The notes beneath the pieces are model-generated. The model was not told the origin of the DNA. It saw only the letters and a program-made list of their open reading frames with translations, and did not search any database. The position numbers were made by a program, and so were the translations under genes. DNA of 64,000 nt from Periplaneta americana (taxonomy: Eukaryota; Arthropoda; Insecta; Blattodea; Blattidae). The DNA lies in NCBI RefSeq assembly GCF_040183065.1, contig NC_091120.1:3095001-3159000 (forward strand). The letters are read 5' to 3'. This document shows positions 55,130 through 64,000 of this stretch, in pieces (the first letter of the stretch is position 1; each line of letters opens with the position of its first letter).

Positions 55130-56379
55130 TATACATTAATGTTATACTGATGATATAAAAAGTGAAACGTTATGGGGTTATATAAGTAGATGTAGATTTT
55201 GACTTCTATATTTTACTGAGTGGCGGCTATATAGTATATGTTACTGAAAGCTATAAAACTTACGTCAGATAATAATATTATTAAAAATCAAATATTTTTA
55301 TAATTATTAATTAAGTGGGGTTGGGTCTTTTTCATATATTTAATGGCGGTGTGGTGTAGATATTTATATGCGTGGTTCTCTTCAGTATTGGCTGGAGAGA
55401 GAGTATCTTTCATTATTATGGAAGCAAATAACATTCAGAATGTCTGGTATTCTTCATTGAAAATAAATCTGAAAAATGTTTATTTGAACGTCTAATATGC
55501 TTAGTTTGCAGCATTTGCTGCACAAGCCACTAGTATTAATAAATTCTGAGACATCGATTGGAAAAAGGGAATTTCATAGAAAAATAAACAAATATTTTCT
55601 ATGACAAACTTCCACCCATTCGCCCTGATATCCATTTATTTACATGTTCCATTGCATTAGAATTTGTTGAAGCGAGTGCAATTGCACTAGAAGTGCACCG
55701 AGCGAAAGAAACTGTGTAATTACGCCGTTAAATCCGTTTTGTCAACACGTGTAAGAAATTCCAAATCCCACACGGATTTGAGCTTGTGTGTCACAATAGG
55801 CCTTAGCAGAATATGACACCATCTCACGGGAGATTATGGAAACATGCTGCGTCGTCGACGTCATTGGTACAAGATGAAATGACGCTTAGAGCGTCCGTCC
55901 CCTCGGTTGTTCCATTTATCACTGCTGCAGCCTTATCTCTCTGCCAGACGCCCGGGGCGCGCAGCTGCTCCTGCCGGCGGCGGGGACCTTCATTTGGCGA
56001 ATTGGAACGAAATATTTTAATCAATCCTGTGACGTCATGTAACAGTCAGTTGCGGAATACCTATGTATGTTACAGTCGTAAATATACATTGGAATATTTC
56101 CCTGTTTATACAAGCATACAAAGCGACTCGCTTCTGCACGCGTGAGAGGCTTTTGAACGAGTCGTCAGGCTACTGCAATAATGAGTTGTTTTGTTTTGTG
56201 TACTGCCATGCATTTTGTATAAACATTAGATCTGACTTTTTCAGTTCCAGTGTAGTTTACAAATACTGAAGTATGAATAAAATGACGGTAATTGCGTTTG
56301 CTAAGATTGATGTTGCTAGGTTACCAAGTAAATCGATATAAAATAAAAATTATATATACAGAGTGTCTCAAGAACATCG
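55130..56379. other. Unassigned stretch with a GC-rich island
   Basis: 55810-56040 is unusually GC-rich for the window (GCCCGGGGCGCGCAGCTGCT then CCTGCCGGCGGCGGGGACC) and is open in both strands (110 codons plus, 66 codons minus), which is typical of GC-rich DNA rather than proof of coding. No domain was recognised. The rest is AT-rich. Confidence 0.4.
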
Positions 56380-56529
56380 TAGGGGAGAAGTGGGTACAGT
56401 GAGACAGGGAGAACAGTGAGACATTTTTTATTATGTGATAAATTTTGATGTTGAAATGTTTGTAACAGTGGAGTTGTATGTTGCATGAGTAAAGTAACAG
56501 TATTTTCATACTCGATTTGATTCTAGTTA

Positions 56530-56640
56530 TAAATACGATGAAAGAGTAATGGAACGGAGAAAAATTCTCTCCGGCGCCGGGATTTGAACCAGGGTTTTCA
56601 GCTCTACGTGCTGACGCTTTATCCACTAAGCCACACCGGA
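56530..56640 (-). mobile_element. tRNA-like SINE head, inverted copy
   Basis: 56570-56640 on the minus strand is a 71-nt tRNA-like sequence with a 7 bp acceptor stem (TCCGGTG/CGCCGGA), D arm GCTTAGTGGATAAAGC, anticodon stem TCAGC/GCTGA with loop ACGTAGA (GTA at the anticodon position, C instead of the usual T at position 33) and a T arm with loop TTCAAAT. Its T stem has one mismatch (CCTGG/CCCGG). It is bounded by perfect 21 bp inverted arms at 56536-56556 and 56646-56666. Confidence 0.75.
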
Positions 56641-56718
56641 TTCTTCGTTCCATTACTCTTTCATCGTATGATGACGCAGAATATCTGCATGGAAATATCA
56701 TATGTACTTCGGAACATT

Positions 56719-56755
<37 letters not shown>
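56641..56755 (+). mobile_element. SINE 3' part and (TA)n run
   Basis: TCGTTCCATTACTCTTTCAT, then CGCAGAATATCTGCATGG and CATATGTACTTCGGAACATT match the SINE 3' region at 57050-57125. A (TA)n run follows at about 56727-56753. Its own tRNA-like head is on the opposite strand (56530-56640), so the head and body are inverted relative to each other. Confidence 0.65.
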
Positions 56756-56757
<2 letters not shown>

Positions 56758-57130
56758 ATTCGTAAATCACTTCGTGATTTAAGACGGCGCTTATTCCGTC
56801 GGATCCCGGCCAACTAGTCACTCATTACGAGCGCACCTCAGCACATGTGTGGACTTCGGTCCTAGGTTCATAGATATCTATGACGTAGTGCAGAGGGCGG
56901 CCACTAGAGGGAATCCAAGAGTTGGAACTTAAAACTGAGACGATTCTTCCGACGCCGGGGTGGAATCCGGTGTGGCTTAGTGGATAAAGCGTCAGCACAT
57001 AGAGCTGAAAACCCGGGTTCAAATCCCGGCGCCGGAGAGAATTTTTCTCCGTTCCATTACTCTTTCATCGTATAATGACGCAGAATATCTGCATGGAAAT
57101 ATCATATGTACTTCGGTACATTATAATAAT
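56756..57130 (+). mobile_element. tRNA-like SINE, longer copy with 71-nt cloverleaf
   Basis: A 5' body (GATTTAAGACGGCGCTTATT ... GGCGGCCACTAGAGGGAATC ... ACGATTCTTCCGACGCCGG) precedes a tRNA-like sequence at 56966-57036. The latter has complete acceptor, D, anticodon (loop ACATAGA) and T stems (CCGGG/CCCGG), with no intron and no encoded CCA. It continues into GGAGAGAATTTTTCTCCGTT (a small hairpin) and CATATGTACTTCGGTACATT. The tRNA-like unit lies inside the repeat rather than at its start, so it is called SINE rather than a tRNA gene. Confidence 0.7.
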
Positions 57131-58181
57131 ATATATCTAGTTATAAAGGTGTGTGATGAAAAAATAATTCTTAATTTTTCACTCTAGAAGTAAAATTTTG
57201 GCTTGTGTTTAATGAAGGTTATATTGGATATACGAATGAAATAGAAATATGAATGTTTTGTTACCTAATACTATGGTATTTGACGTTATGTTTGGCAAAG
57301 TTTCGTCTTTCTTGTTTTGATTTTGAAGTGATGGCTCCATTTTTAAACGAACTATGCGTAAAGGGAACAGTGAGACATGCCATTGAAGGGTACACTGAGA
57401 CGTCTCACTGTTCCCATGTACCAATGATTTGCAAAAACAAACTGTAATTATATTACATTTACCAGTAACTAACATTAAAAATGAACATACTAGTAACCAA
57501 TTTAGGAAATGTAGCTTAAAATAGTGGATACATTACATTTTAATGGTTTCTTAAATATAAAATTATTCACAAAATTTAAGAAGATATTAAAAAATAATAA
57601 AGAATTAAATTAAATTCTTATAATTATAAGCTTTGTTGTCACAAAAAATTCATTTTATTTTTTCGCAAAAGTTTGAAAAGTCATGAAAAATTCACTTTTC
57701 CAAATGTTCCAGATGTTTCAATGGTTTCGAAGTCAGACATCAAAATAATTCTAAATAAGCCTACAGAACATGGCAAGATAAAGATACAGCAAGTTTTTGT
57801 TTTCTTTTGAAATAAATGTAAATCATTTCAATGTACGTTAATAGACACTGTGGTGTCTCACTGTACCCTCCTGAATGGGAACAATGAGACATTTGCATTT
57901 TTTTGACAAACACGCATTTTATATTATGTCCTTTATCTATTAACATTTCTGTTTATGTATTATTGTACTCCATGTTTTAATGTATATTTCTATTGCACTT
58001 GATTTTAAAAACACTCGAAAATTCACTTGCATACACGTCTTAATATTTTGTGTCTCACTGTACCCACTACTGGCCTAAATACTTCAGGATAATATAGTTT
58101 GACTTAATCTACATCGATTTAACCTAATATACCTATACTTCGTTCCATAATGTCTGATAGGCGACGTAAACATTGCCGACA

Positions 58182-58200
58182 GAGAGAGAGAGAGAGAGAG
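58182..58200. repeat. (GA)n run
   Basis: Nine consecutive AG dinucleotides. Confidence 0.9.
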
Positions 58201-58299
58201 AAAAGGATAGTTGCAATTGAATCACACAAAATCCATAAACAAAAAGCATGTCTGTATGTTTACTATGAGAATACACAAATTAAATATCAAGTTAACGTG

Positions 58300-58300
<1 letters not shown>

Positions 58301-58330
<30 letters not shown>

Positions 58331-58422
58331 CATACATACATACATACATACATACATACATACATACATACATACATACATACATACATACATACATACA
58401 TACTTAGTTACTTACTTACATA
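58301..58422. repeat. (CATA)n tract, left part
   Basis: About 25 CATA units, then ACTTAGTTACTTACTTACAT. It continues in the same orientation at 59570 beyond an inserted element. It is probably the tail of the minus-strand retroelement at 59697-60045. Confidence 0.9.
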
Positions 58423-59568
58423 TGAGCTATTCCAACTCAAATCGACCGAAATATAGAGAAAATTGACCTTACAATTTCAAAATACAATGAAACTTTTTCT
58501 GTCTGTTGACAACTGTGATACAATGCTTTGTGCAAAGTTTGAGGCATCAGAACTTCATAGTGTTTAAATTAAAAATATTTAAATTTATCGTAGTTTCATA
58601 AAATTAGCAACTTTAAACTGTTGTAGCTCCGAAACCCTTTCACCCAATGATCAAAATCATGGTTTATTTTGATGCTGAGGAATTAAAGTTTATATTGACA
58701 TGTAAACAGTTTTTTTTACTTTTTATGGAAGTGGAGAAATTTAGATTTTTCTTCATTAAGACGCCTTTGCCTAGGAAAGAATATTTAAAAAAAAAAACAT
58801 AGTTAGATTCCGCATTGAAAGTACAAATAAACACGTACTTTTTTACTCGCGGTATGTTGATAAGAAAGTATTGAAAATATCAAATAAAGAAAATAAATAG
58901 TACGCGCGTGAACTAACCAGCTGACTGTGAGGCGGCAGATAGCCGAGGCAAGCAAGGCCAGGAGACAAACACGTGATCTTTCGCCTAATAGCGCATAGCT
59001 GGGCTAGCTTGATCACAAGTTTTCATAAACACAGGAATAAAATGACGCCCAACGCTCGCTTATCTTCAGCTCTTGGCCAGTGCGTGCGGTACTGCGCCGT
59101 TGAAGTCTAGGTGTGTGAAAATAATTTATTTAATACCTTCGAAACTTATTGCCGTACCACTAAGCAAACAATGCCGAATCCCTCTTAATAATGTAAGGTT
59201 TTTTCTCAATATTTTTTTACATTTTTACAAATGGGCAAAAAGCCTAAAAGTAAGTAAAATCAGATTATCTGTCTCTCTGTGTAAATTAACAATTAGTATT
59301 ACTTCTTAACATAACCTACCAAATGTCAGCTTCAAAATGAGCTCTCGTTCAATGTTCTGCAGTAAATGGTTCCAGAGTTCTGAGCGCTGAAAGAGGCTTG
59401 TTTTTCTAAAATACGCTAAATTTGTCGCTCAATAATACGAAAACCGTTTGACTTTCGATAGTATATTTTTGAAAATGCACTCTCCTCAGCACCTTGTATA
59501 AATAGGGAAAAAATTAGAGTATAAAAAATGGGAGGTTTTTTACTGTTCGATTTCATATGGAATAGCCC
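58423..59568. mobile_element. ~1.15 kb TIR element inserted in a (CATA)n tract
   Basis: The left end GAGCTATTCCAACTCAAATC and the reverse complement of the right end (GGGCTATTCCATATGAAATC) form imperfect TIRs. Both outer flanks are CATA/TATG-rich microsatellite in the same direction, as expected if one tract was split. A GC-richer part lies at 58910-59110. There is a 78-codon plus frame at 59073-59309 with no recognised domain. The superfamily is undetermined; the TSD is masked by the repetitive target. Confidence 0.6.
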
Positions 59569-59696
59569 ATACGTACATACATACCTACATACATGCATGC
59601 ATACATACATACATACATACATACATACATACATACATACATACATACATACATACATACATACATACATACATACATACATTCATTCATTCATAC
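59569..59696. repeat. (CATA)n tract, right part
   Basis: CATA units with CATG and CATT variants, directly adjoining the RT 3' end at about 59697 on the minus strand. It would be that element's (TATG)n tail. Confidence 0.9.
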
Positions 59697-60045
59697 GTGT
59701 CCTTCCCAAGAGTAGGTTTTTCACTGCAAACCCAAAATTCTCCAGTCTTTCCTATTTTCTGCCTTCCTCTTAGTCTCCTCATATGATCCATATATCTTAA
59801 TGTCGTCTATCATCTAATATCTTCATTTGGCCCACCTCTTCTCCCGTTCACCATTCCTTCCAGTGCAACTTCAATAGGCAGTTTCTTCGCAGCCAGAGGC
59901 ACAACCAATTCCTTTTTCTCTTCCTGATCAGTTTCAGCATCATTCTTTCTTCACCCACTCTTTCCAACACAGCTTTATTTCTTATTCTGTCTGTCCATTT
60001 CGCTCCATTCTTCTCCATATCCACATTTCAAATGCTGCTAGTCGT
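59697..60045 (-). mobile_element. Second RTE-like non-LTR family, C-terminus, minus strand
   Basis: The minus strand of 60045-59700 reads, across several frames, AAFEMWIWRRMERNGQTE, then KLIRKRKRNWL-like, EGMVNGRR and MIDDIKIYGSYEETKRKAEN, RKDWRILG. This is a C-terminal block (FEMWIWRRM...W..RIRN...L.RV.E.R..L......R...WLGH) different from, but analogous to, the 11-copy family. Frameshifts and the lost GHWLRR codons mark a dead copy. Its tail is the (TATG)n tract. Confidence 0.65.
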
Positions 60046-60121
60046 TCATTGTTATGGATCGGATAAATTAAGAAATTATCGAGCTGCACTCTTCCACGGC
60101 CAGAAGTCACACACACGAAAT

Positions 60122-60342
60122 GTTATGTTTTATTTAACGACGCTCGCAACTGCAGAGGTTATATCAGCGTCACCGGATGTGCCGGAATTTTGTCCCGCAG
60201 GAGACCTTTTACATGCCAGTAAATCTACTGACATGAGCCTGTCGAATTTAAGCACATTTAAATTCCATCGACCTGGCCCGGGATCGAACCCGCAACCTTG
60301 GGCATAGAAGGCCAGCGCTATACCAACTCGCCAACCAGGTCG
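60122..60342 (-). mobile_element. tRNA-derived SINE (family of 2322)
   Basis: The minus strand starts GTCGACCTGGTTGGCGAGTT and GGTATAGCGCTGGCCTTCTA (A-box region), with GCGGGTTCGATCCCGGGCC as the B box (~60275-60293), and ends CGTCGTTAAATAAAACATAA. It is nearly collinear with 2322-2542. CA-rich sequence on both sides (60107-60118 and 60347-60380) suggests insertion in a (CA)n target. Confidence 0.8.
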
Positions 60343-60345
60343 ACT

Positions 60346-60381
60346 ACACACACACACACACATACACACACACACACACGA
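60346..60381. repeat. (CA)n microsatellite
   Basis: CACACACACACA runs with one CATA interruption, adjoining the SINE head. Confidence 0.9.
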
Positions 60382-60412
60382 TATGAAAAGAGATGTTAAA
60401 ACGTGTATAATA

Positions 60413-61104
60413 GTAATATGCGTTATGTTGAAGTTTCCATGTTCGAGGAAAAGTTTGAAAAAGCGAAACGTAGTTGAGCTTTTTTAATTTCCGAGAATTG
60501 AAAGAAAACATACCGCTCGTGTATCGTACATTATTTTGTGCGAAGATAGTTTATTAAATATCTGAAAGAGCAATTTCTAATTAGTTGCAATGAAATCTCC
60601 ATGTTGGTTTCTGTTTAATGACGGCAAATTTGCAAAACAAAAATATCTATCTTCAACATTGTTGCTTTAAAATATTTTCTGTGTTTACTATACTCCAGCA
60701 GGCTGTGATATGCGTCTGTCTTTCTTTTCTCCCAGTCTATGATGAGTCTGGAATCTTGTTGATTTTTTCACGGCTTCCTTAATGTTCCTTGCATGACGAA
60801 TGCAGTAGCTTTAGTGGAGTTGTAGAGTTTACTTAATTTTTTAAAATATTTAAAAACAATAATTAACATTGCAATTTAGGTGAAATTGCAGTGGTAAGTT
60901 TCCAATTTATAATTATTACTATGTTGAACGTCTCTAAAAATAATACGTTAAAAGCCTAAAGCAGTAAAATCAATATGTCACTTAAGCGGTAAGAAGAGGG
61001 AAATTGTTGTGTGTGTTAGGTTGGGAATGCTGAATGTGGAATTTTAGACTTTCCGCGGATTGGTTTTGTGCGGAAACCAAGCAAATACGCACGATCTCGC
61101 ACAA
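60413..61104 (+). mobile_element. Repeat family E, copy 3 (empty SINE site)
   Basis: It begins GTAATATGCGTTATGTTGAA (the CAAGAGCGGTA part is deleted, weakening the stem-loop) and ends CGCACGATCTCGCACAA. It closely matches E copy 2 on both sides of the SINE site and has a single TTTCTAATT at about 60573-60581. Confidence 0.8.
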
Positions 61105-62914
61105 ATAAACTTAACAAGAGAAAGATCGGCCTGGGTAGCGTAGTCTTCTGTGCTCGAGGTGGCAGTGGAATAGTGCAGCTCCAGACAACTGGGACGGGGG
61201 GTTAAATCTTGTTGGTGGCGCACATAGAACCCTGATCCCCCTGGACGCGGTATGAGGATATGGAATGAAATTTGTCGACGACATGGTTCGTTTGTCATTC
61301 GCAGTTAAAATTGCGAAGTTGTCTCTGACAGAAACGTATGTTGCACAATTCACATGTCAGGCTGTAAGTCGGTTAGTTAACACGTCATTTTGGCATTGGT
61401 CAGCCGTCACCTCGTTCACAACTAAGTGATCTTGTCTATCAGCCGGCGAGGCAGCTGACAAAGAGGAAAATGATCCTGTAAAATTCGGATGCATATATCG
61501 ATCTGTCGAATATCGCAGATTATTGCGAGTGCGTCCATGTTGGCTTTTGTGTCGGCGCGGCTCTATTGTTGGATCGCTCTTTTGTTCGCGGCACGTCGTT
61601 AGTCCGGAAACCTAAAACTGCGGCTTTGTTGGGGTTAATTATAGAAATTTTATTATTTGTAGATGTGTGAGGTTTATTTTGCAAACACTAAATAACAAAG
61701 CCAGTCACAATATAACAGTTCGTGCACTGGATGGATCCGCCTGCCCCATTGTGTAAGTACATTTCCAAGCGTTCTCAGACATTCCAGTACAAGCGACCAG
61801 CTATAAATCATCAGCAGCTGTTTGATAAATAATTTGTCAGAAATTAATAGCTACATGAATAATAATACTGTATTATGTAGCCTATTCGGTTGGGATGTAT
61901 TAAAACTTTATGATAGCAATAAACATTCTTTATAACAATATTAATAGCAATTCACTCGTAGTTTTGTACATCTGTCAAAGGAAGAACAATAAATTGCTGC
62001 ATACATCTGGTCAGCAGGGTCTGCGTTTGGTTACCTAAACCTCCGAGCAGCGCCAAGATATAGCTCAGGTCACACACTGTTCAGCGAACCATGTCAAAAC
62101 GAAACAAACCTAGACGGTTGGAAATGAGTGCTCCAATAGAAGAATTTGATAGCAAGCACTTCATTAGGGAATAAGAAAACGTATTTAATCAGAAAGAAGG
62201 AGAAATTTTTCTTTTGAAACACTTATACACGAGCATTAAACAAAATAGATCTAGCCACTGTATCAAATACGAAAATAAATAATACTACAATTACATATAC
62301 TGGGTGTTCATTTCAAATTGTGTTATGACGTCACTGTTGTGGGTCAGCGATTTGAAGCGAGTTTCAGCTTTTATGTCAGACAAGTTGCCTATTAATCAAG
62401 GCGTTGAATCTGAACTTTTAGAACGCGACCGGTATAACTTGAATGTCGTAGCAACAGATGGCGGTCTGTAAAGTCTGTGTGCTACCATAACCTCTTCCGA
62501 ACTGTGTTTTGCGCGGGCAAGTAGTACGCAGGGTATTTGTTATCATCGATTGAGTACGGCAACATTCCAAACCACAAATCAAAATACTCCGTGTCCATGT
62601 TGACCGTCCAAGTTAATGTCAACAAATACGTAAGTAATCGTGTTAACCCTCTCCCCATATCCCGACAGTAAGAAAAAAAACTCACTTCAGTACGTGTTTC
62701 CAAAGAGTTCACATTCTTGCCAATACTGGCGTTACCGTACGTATCGGTAAGTAATCTTCAGAATGAACGCCGTACTTGCTAGGCAACTTCTCTCGCATTT
62801 AGGTAATACTCCTCTGCGGAAGTGTAGGAAGATTGAATTCTCTAGGCTCATCGGCTAGCCACATGACGACATACAGCGAGCCATGACACACTTTGAACTG
62901 AACGCCCAGTAGTA
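61105..62914. other. Unassigned stretch; possible SINE head fragment at its start
   Basis: 61128-61165 (CGGCCTGGGTAGCGTAGTCT / TCTGTGCTCGAGGT) resembles the head of the 2322 SINE family on the plus strand with an internal deletion. The rest (GC-richer at 61140-61620) holds no recognised frame or repeat ends. Confidence 0.35.
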
Positions 62915-63611
62915 AGACAGTAAACAATTTAGGGGTATATTTAGATTCAAATTTAAATTTTCAAAGTCAAGTGACCTATATATTTAAGAAAACTTTTTCC
63001 ATAATTCATTCCCTCAAACACTTAACCAATGTTTTACCTCTCAGCCTTAAAAAGAACCTGATCCAAACTTTAGTGATGCCCCACTTCGATTATTGCGATT
63101 CACGAATCTAAATACTGATCTTGCCCATAGACTACAGCGTGTTCACAATATCTGCGTTCGTTTCGTTTGTAACATTAGAAAATTCGATCAAGTAACACCG
63201 TCACTAGAATTGTTGTCTTGGAGTCCACTTAAAGAAAGAAGATTCTTCAACTCTCTCTTATTACTATTTAAAATCATCCACACCTCCACACCCTCTTACC
63301 TAGCATCTCGTTTTGTTTACCTTTCACTACCTCGAACCCGGAACATGTACCTTCTCTCTATTCCTCTGCACAGAACATCCTTCTACTCATTATCTTTCAG
63401 CATATCTATTCCACGCCTCTGGAACTCTCTCCGTGACCACGTCAGAGACTGTCGGACAATATCAAAATTCAAATTTAAATTAAAAAATTACATTCTAGTT
63501 CGTGGAATTGTTTGTTGAACACATGTCAGGTTGCGCAACTTCACCTTAACCCATGACATATAGTAAATATTGTAACTATGCTGTTGCAAAATTGAAAATT
63601 ATTATGTAACG

Positions 63612-63667
<56 letters not shown>

Positions 63668-63672
63668 GCTAC

Positions 63673-63715
<43 letters not shown>

Positions 63716-64000
63716 GTTGTTGTCAGTTATCAATATCATCATTGCTATCTCTGTTTTCTTTCTTTTCGTTGTATTAGCTCGATGAGAGCACTATAATGTA
63801 CTTTTGACTCTGTTGACCCTCTATAGGGCTTTAATTTAATTTGTATCATTTTCATCAGTGTTTGTATTTCTTTTTTGTATTTATATGTGCTATCTGGTAG
63901 GGTGGAAGAGAAGGCCTTATGGCCTTAATCCTGTCAGATTAAATAAATTATTATAATTATTATTATTATTGTTGTTATTATTATTATTATTATTATTATT
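62915..64000 (+). mobile_element. CR1/jockey-like RT C-terminus with (TTA)n tail, running off the window
   Basis: The first part reads VNNLGVYLDSNLNFQSQV, then TFSIIHSLKHL and LVMPHFDYCDSRI in one frame. After a shift near 63095 it continues NLNTDLAHRLQRVHNICVRF, TPSLELLSWSPLKERRFFNS and PRLWNSLRDHVRDC...SKFKFKLKNYI, ending at a stop at 63516. The 3' UTR has an internal (TTA)n run (63617-63715) and ends GGAAGAGAAGGCCTTATGGC plus CTTAATCCTGTCAGATT before a second (TTA)n run (63947-64000) cut by the window end. Confidence 0.85.
63617..63715. repeat. (TTA)n run inside a retroelement 3' UTR
   Basis: About 30 TTA triplets with GCTACT and GTTGTT variants, upstream of the terminal (TTA)n tail. Confidence 0.9.

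Larger units (their letters stand above)
56380..58073. mobile_element. TIR element with GTGGGTACAGTGAGACA ends, carrying SINE pieces
   Basis: The left end GTAGGGGAGAAGTGGGTACA / GTGAGACA and the reverse complement of the right end (CCAGTAGTGGGTACAGTGAG / ACA) match over ~18 bp. The same core recurs internally (GGGAACAGTGAGAC at 57362 facing GTCTCACTGTTCCC at 57401, and GTCTCACTGTACCC near 57854). Subtracting the SINE material (about 56530-57130) leaves ~1.1 kb. No transposase motif was recognised. The TSD is unclear. The ends resemble pogo/Tc1-group elements, but this is tentative. Confidence 0.55.

Noticed and set aside
56966-57036. Functional tRNA gene
   Set aside because: The fold is good but it is embedded in a repeated SINE body, has C at position 33 and a near-identical inverted copy 400 bp away.
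58150-58456. His/Thr/Tyr/Ile repeat protein
   Set aside because: It is a translation of (CATA)n.
59416-59682. Cys/Met/Tyr/Val repeat protein on the minus strand
   Set aside because: It is the complement of the (CATA)n tract.

Overview
This window looks like intergenic or intronic DNA from a large, AT-rich animal genome, probably an insect. A cockroach-like (Blattodea) source is my inference, from the style of its non-LTR reverse transcriptases with short tandem tails and its tRNA-derived SINEs. I found no host gene with exon structure, no rRNA, no CRISPR array and no operon-like organisation. Nearly all open frames are reverse-transcriptase (RT) remnants, readings through microsatellites, or frames with no recognisable relative. 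Family names below are recognised from motifs in the sequence; no search was run.

The commonest element is one RTE-like non-LTR retrotransposon. Eleven 5'-truncated copies lie near 3.5, 8.7, 12.6, 14.6, 25.4, 32.9, 40.1, 43.4, 44.7, 48.1 and 54.8 kb. They share a C-terminus ending in RVP-stop, a 3' UTR of about 10 bases and a (GTAA)n tail. Several have target-site duplications (TSDs) of 11-21 bp. Other non-LTR remnants (CR1/jockey-like, R4-like and RNase H-bearing types) lie at 0-1, 4-5.6, 9.8-10.7, 17.5-18.7, 23.9-24.9, 27.2-27.6, 29.1-29.7, 39.7-40.1, 41.2-42.1, 49.4-50.7, 59.6-60.0 and 62.9-64 kb. Their tails are (TAA)n, (TTTA)n, (TTGAA)n, (TATG)n or (ATACA)n, and these account for much of the microsatellite content.

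DNA transposons and structured repeats are nested among them: two copies of a 1.11 kb TIR element with TA TSDs (1.2 and 27.7 kb); a 979 bp hAT derivative that keeps the dimerisation domain (6.2 kb); an inverted pair of Penelope-like 3' ends interrupted by a SINE (10.9-11.8 kb); two Helitrons (30.9 and 36.4 kb), the second inserted in the TIR of a MITE; a satellite array of about 112 bp units (38.1-39.2 kb); two hairpin-bearing families (here E and AB) that recur side by side at 20.5-23 kb and 50.9-53.2 kb; a TIR element carrying tRNA-like SINE pieces in both orientations (56.4-58.1 kb); and a TIR element that splits a (CATA)n tract (58.3-59.7 kb).

The window is best read as layered insertions. 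Several insertions can be ordered because an empty site is present elsewhere in the window. The strongest candidates for undescribed families are the 1.11 kb TIR element, the E/AB composite, the 0.55 kb MITE carrying a Helitron, and the 112 bp satellite.
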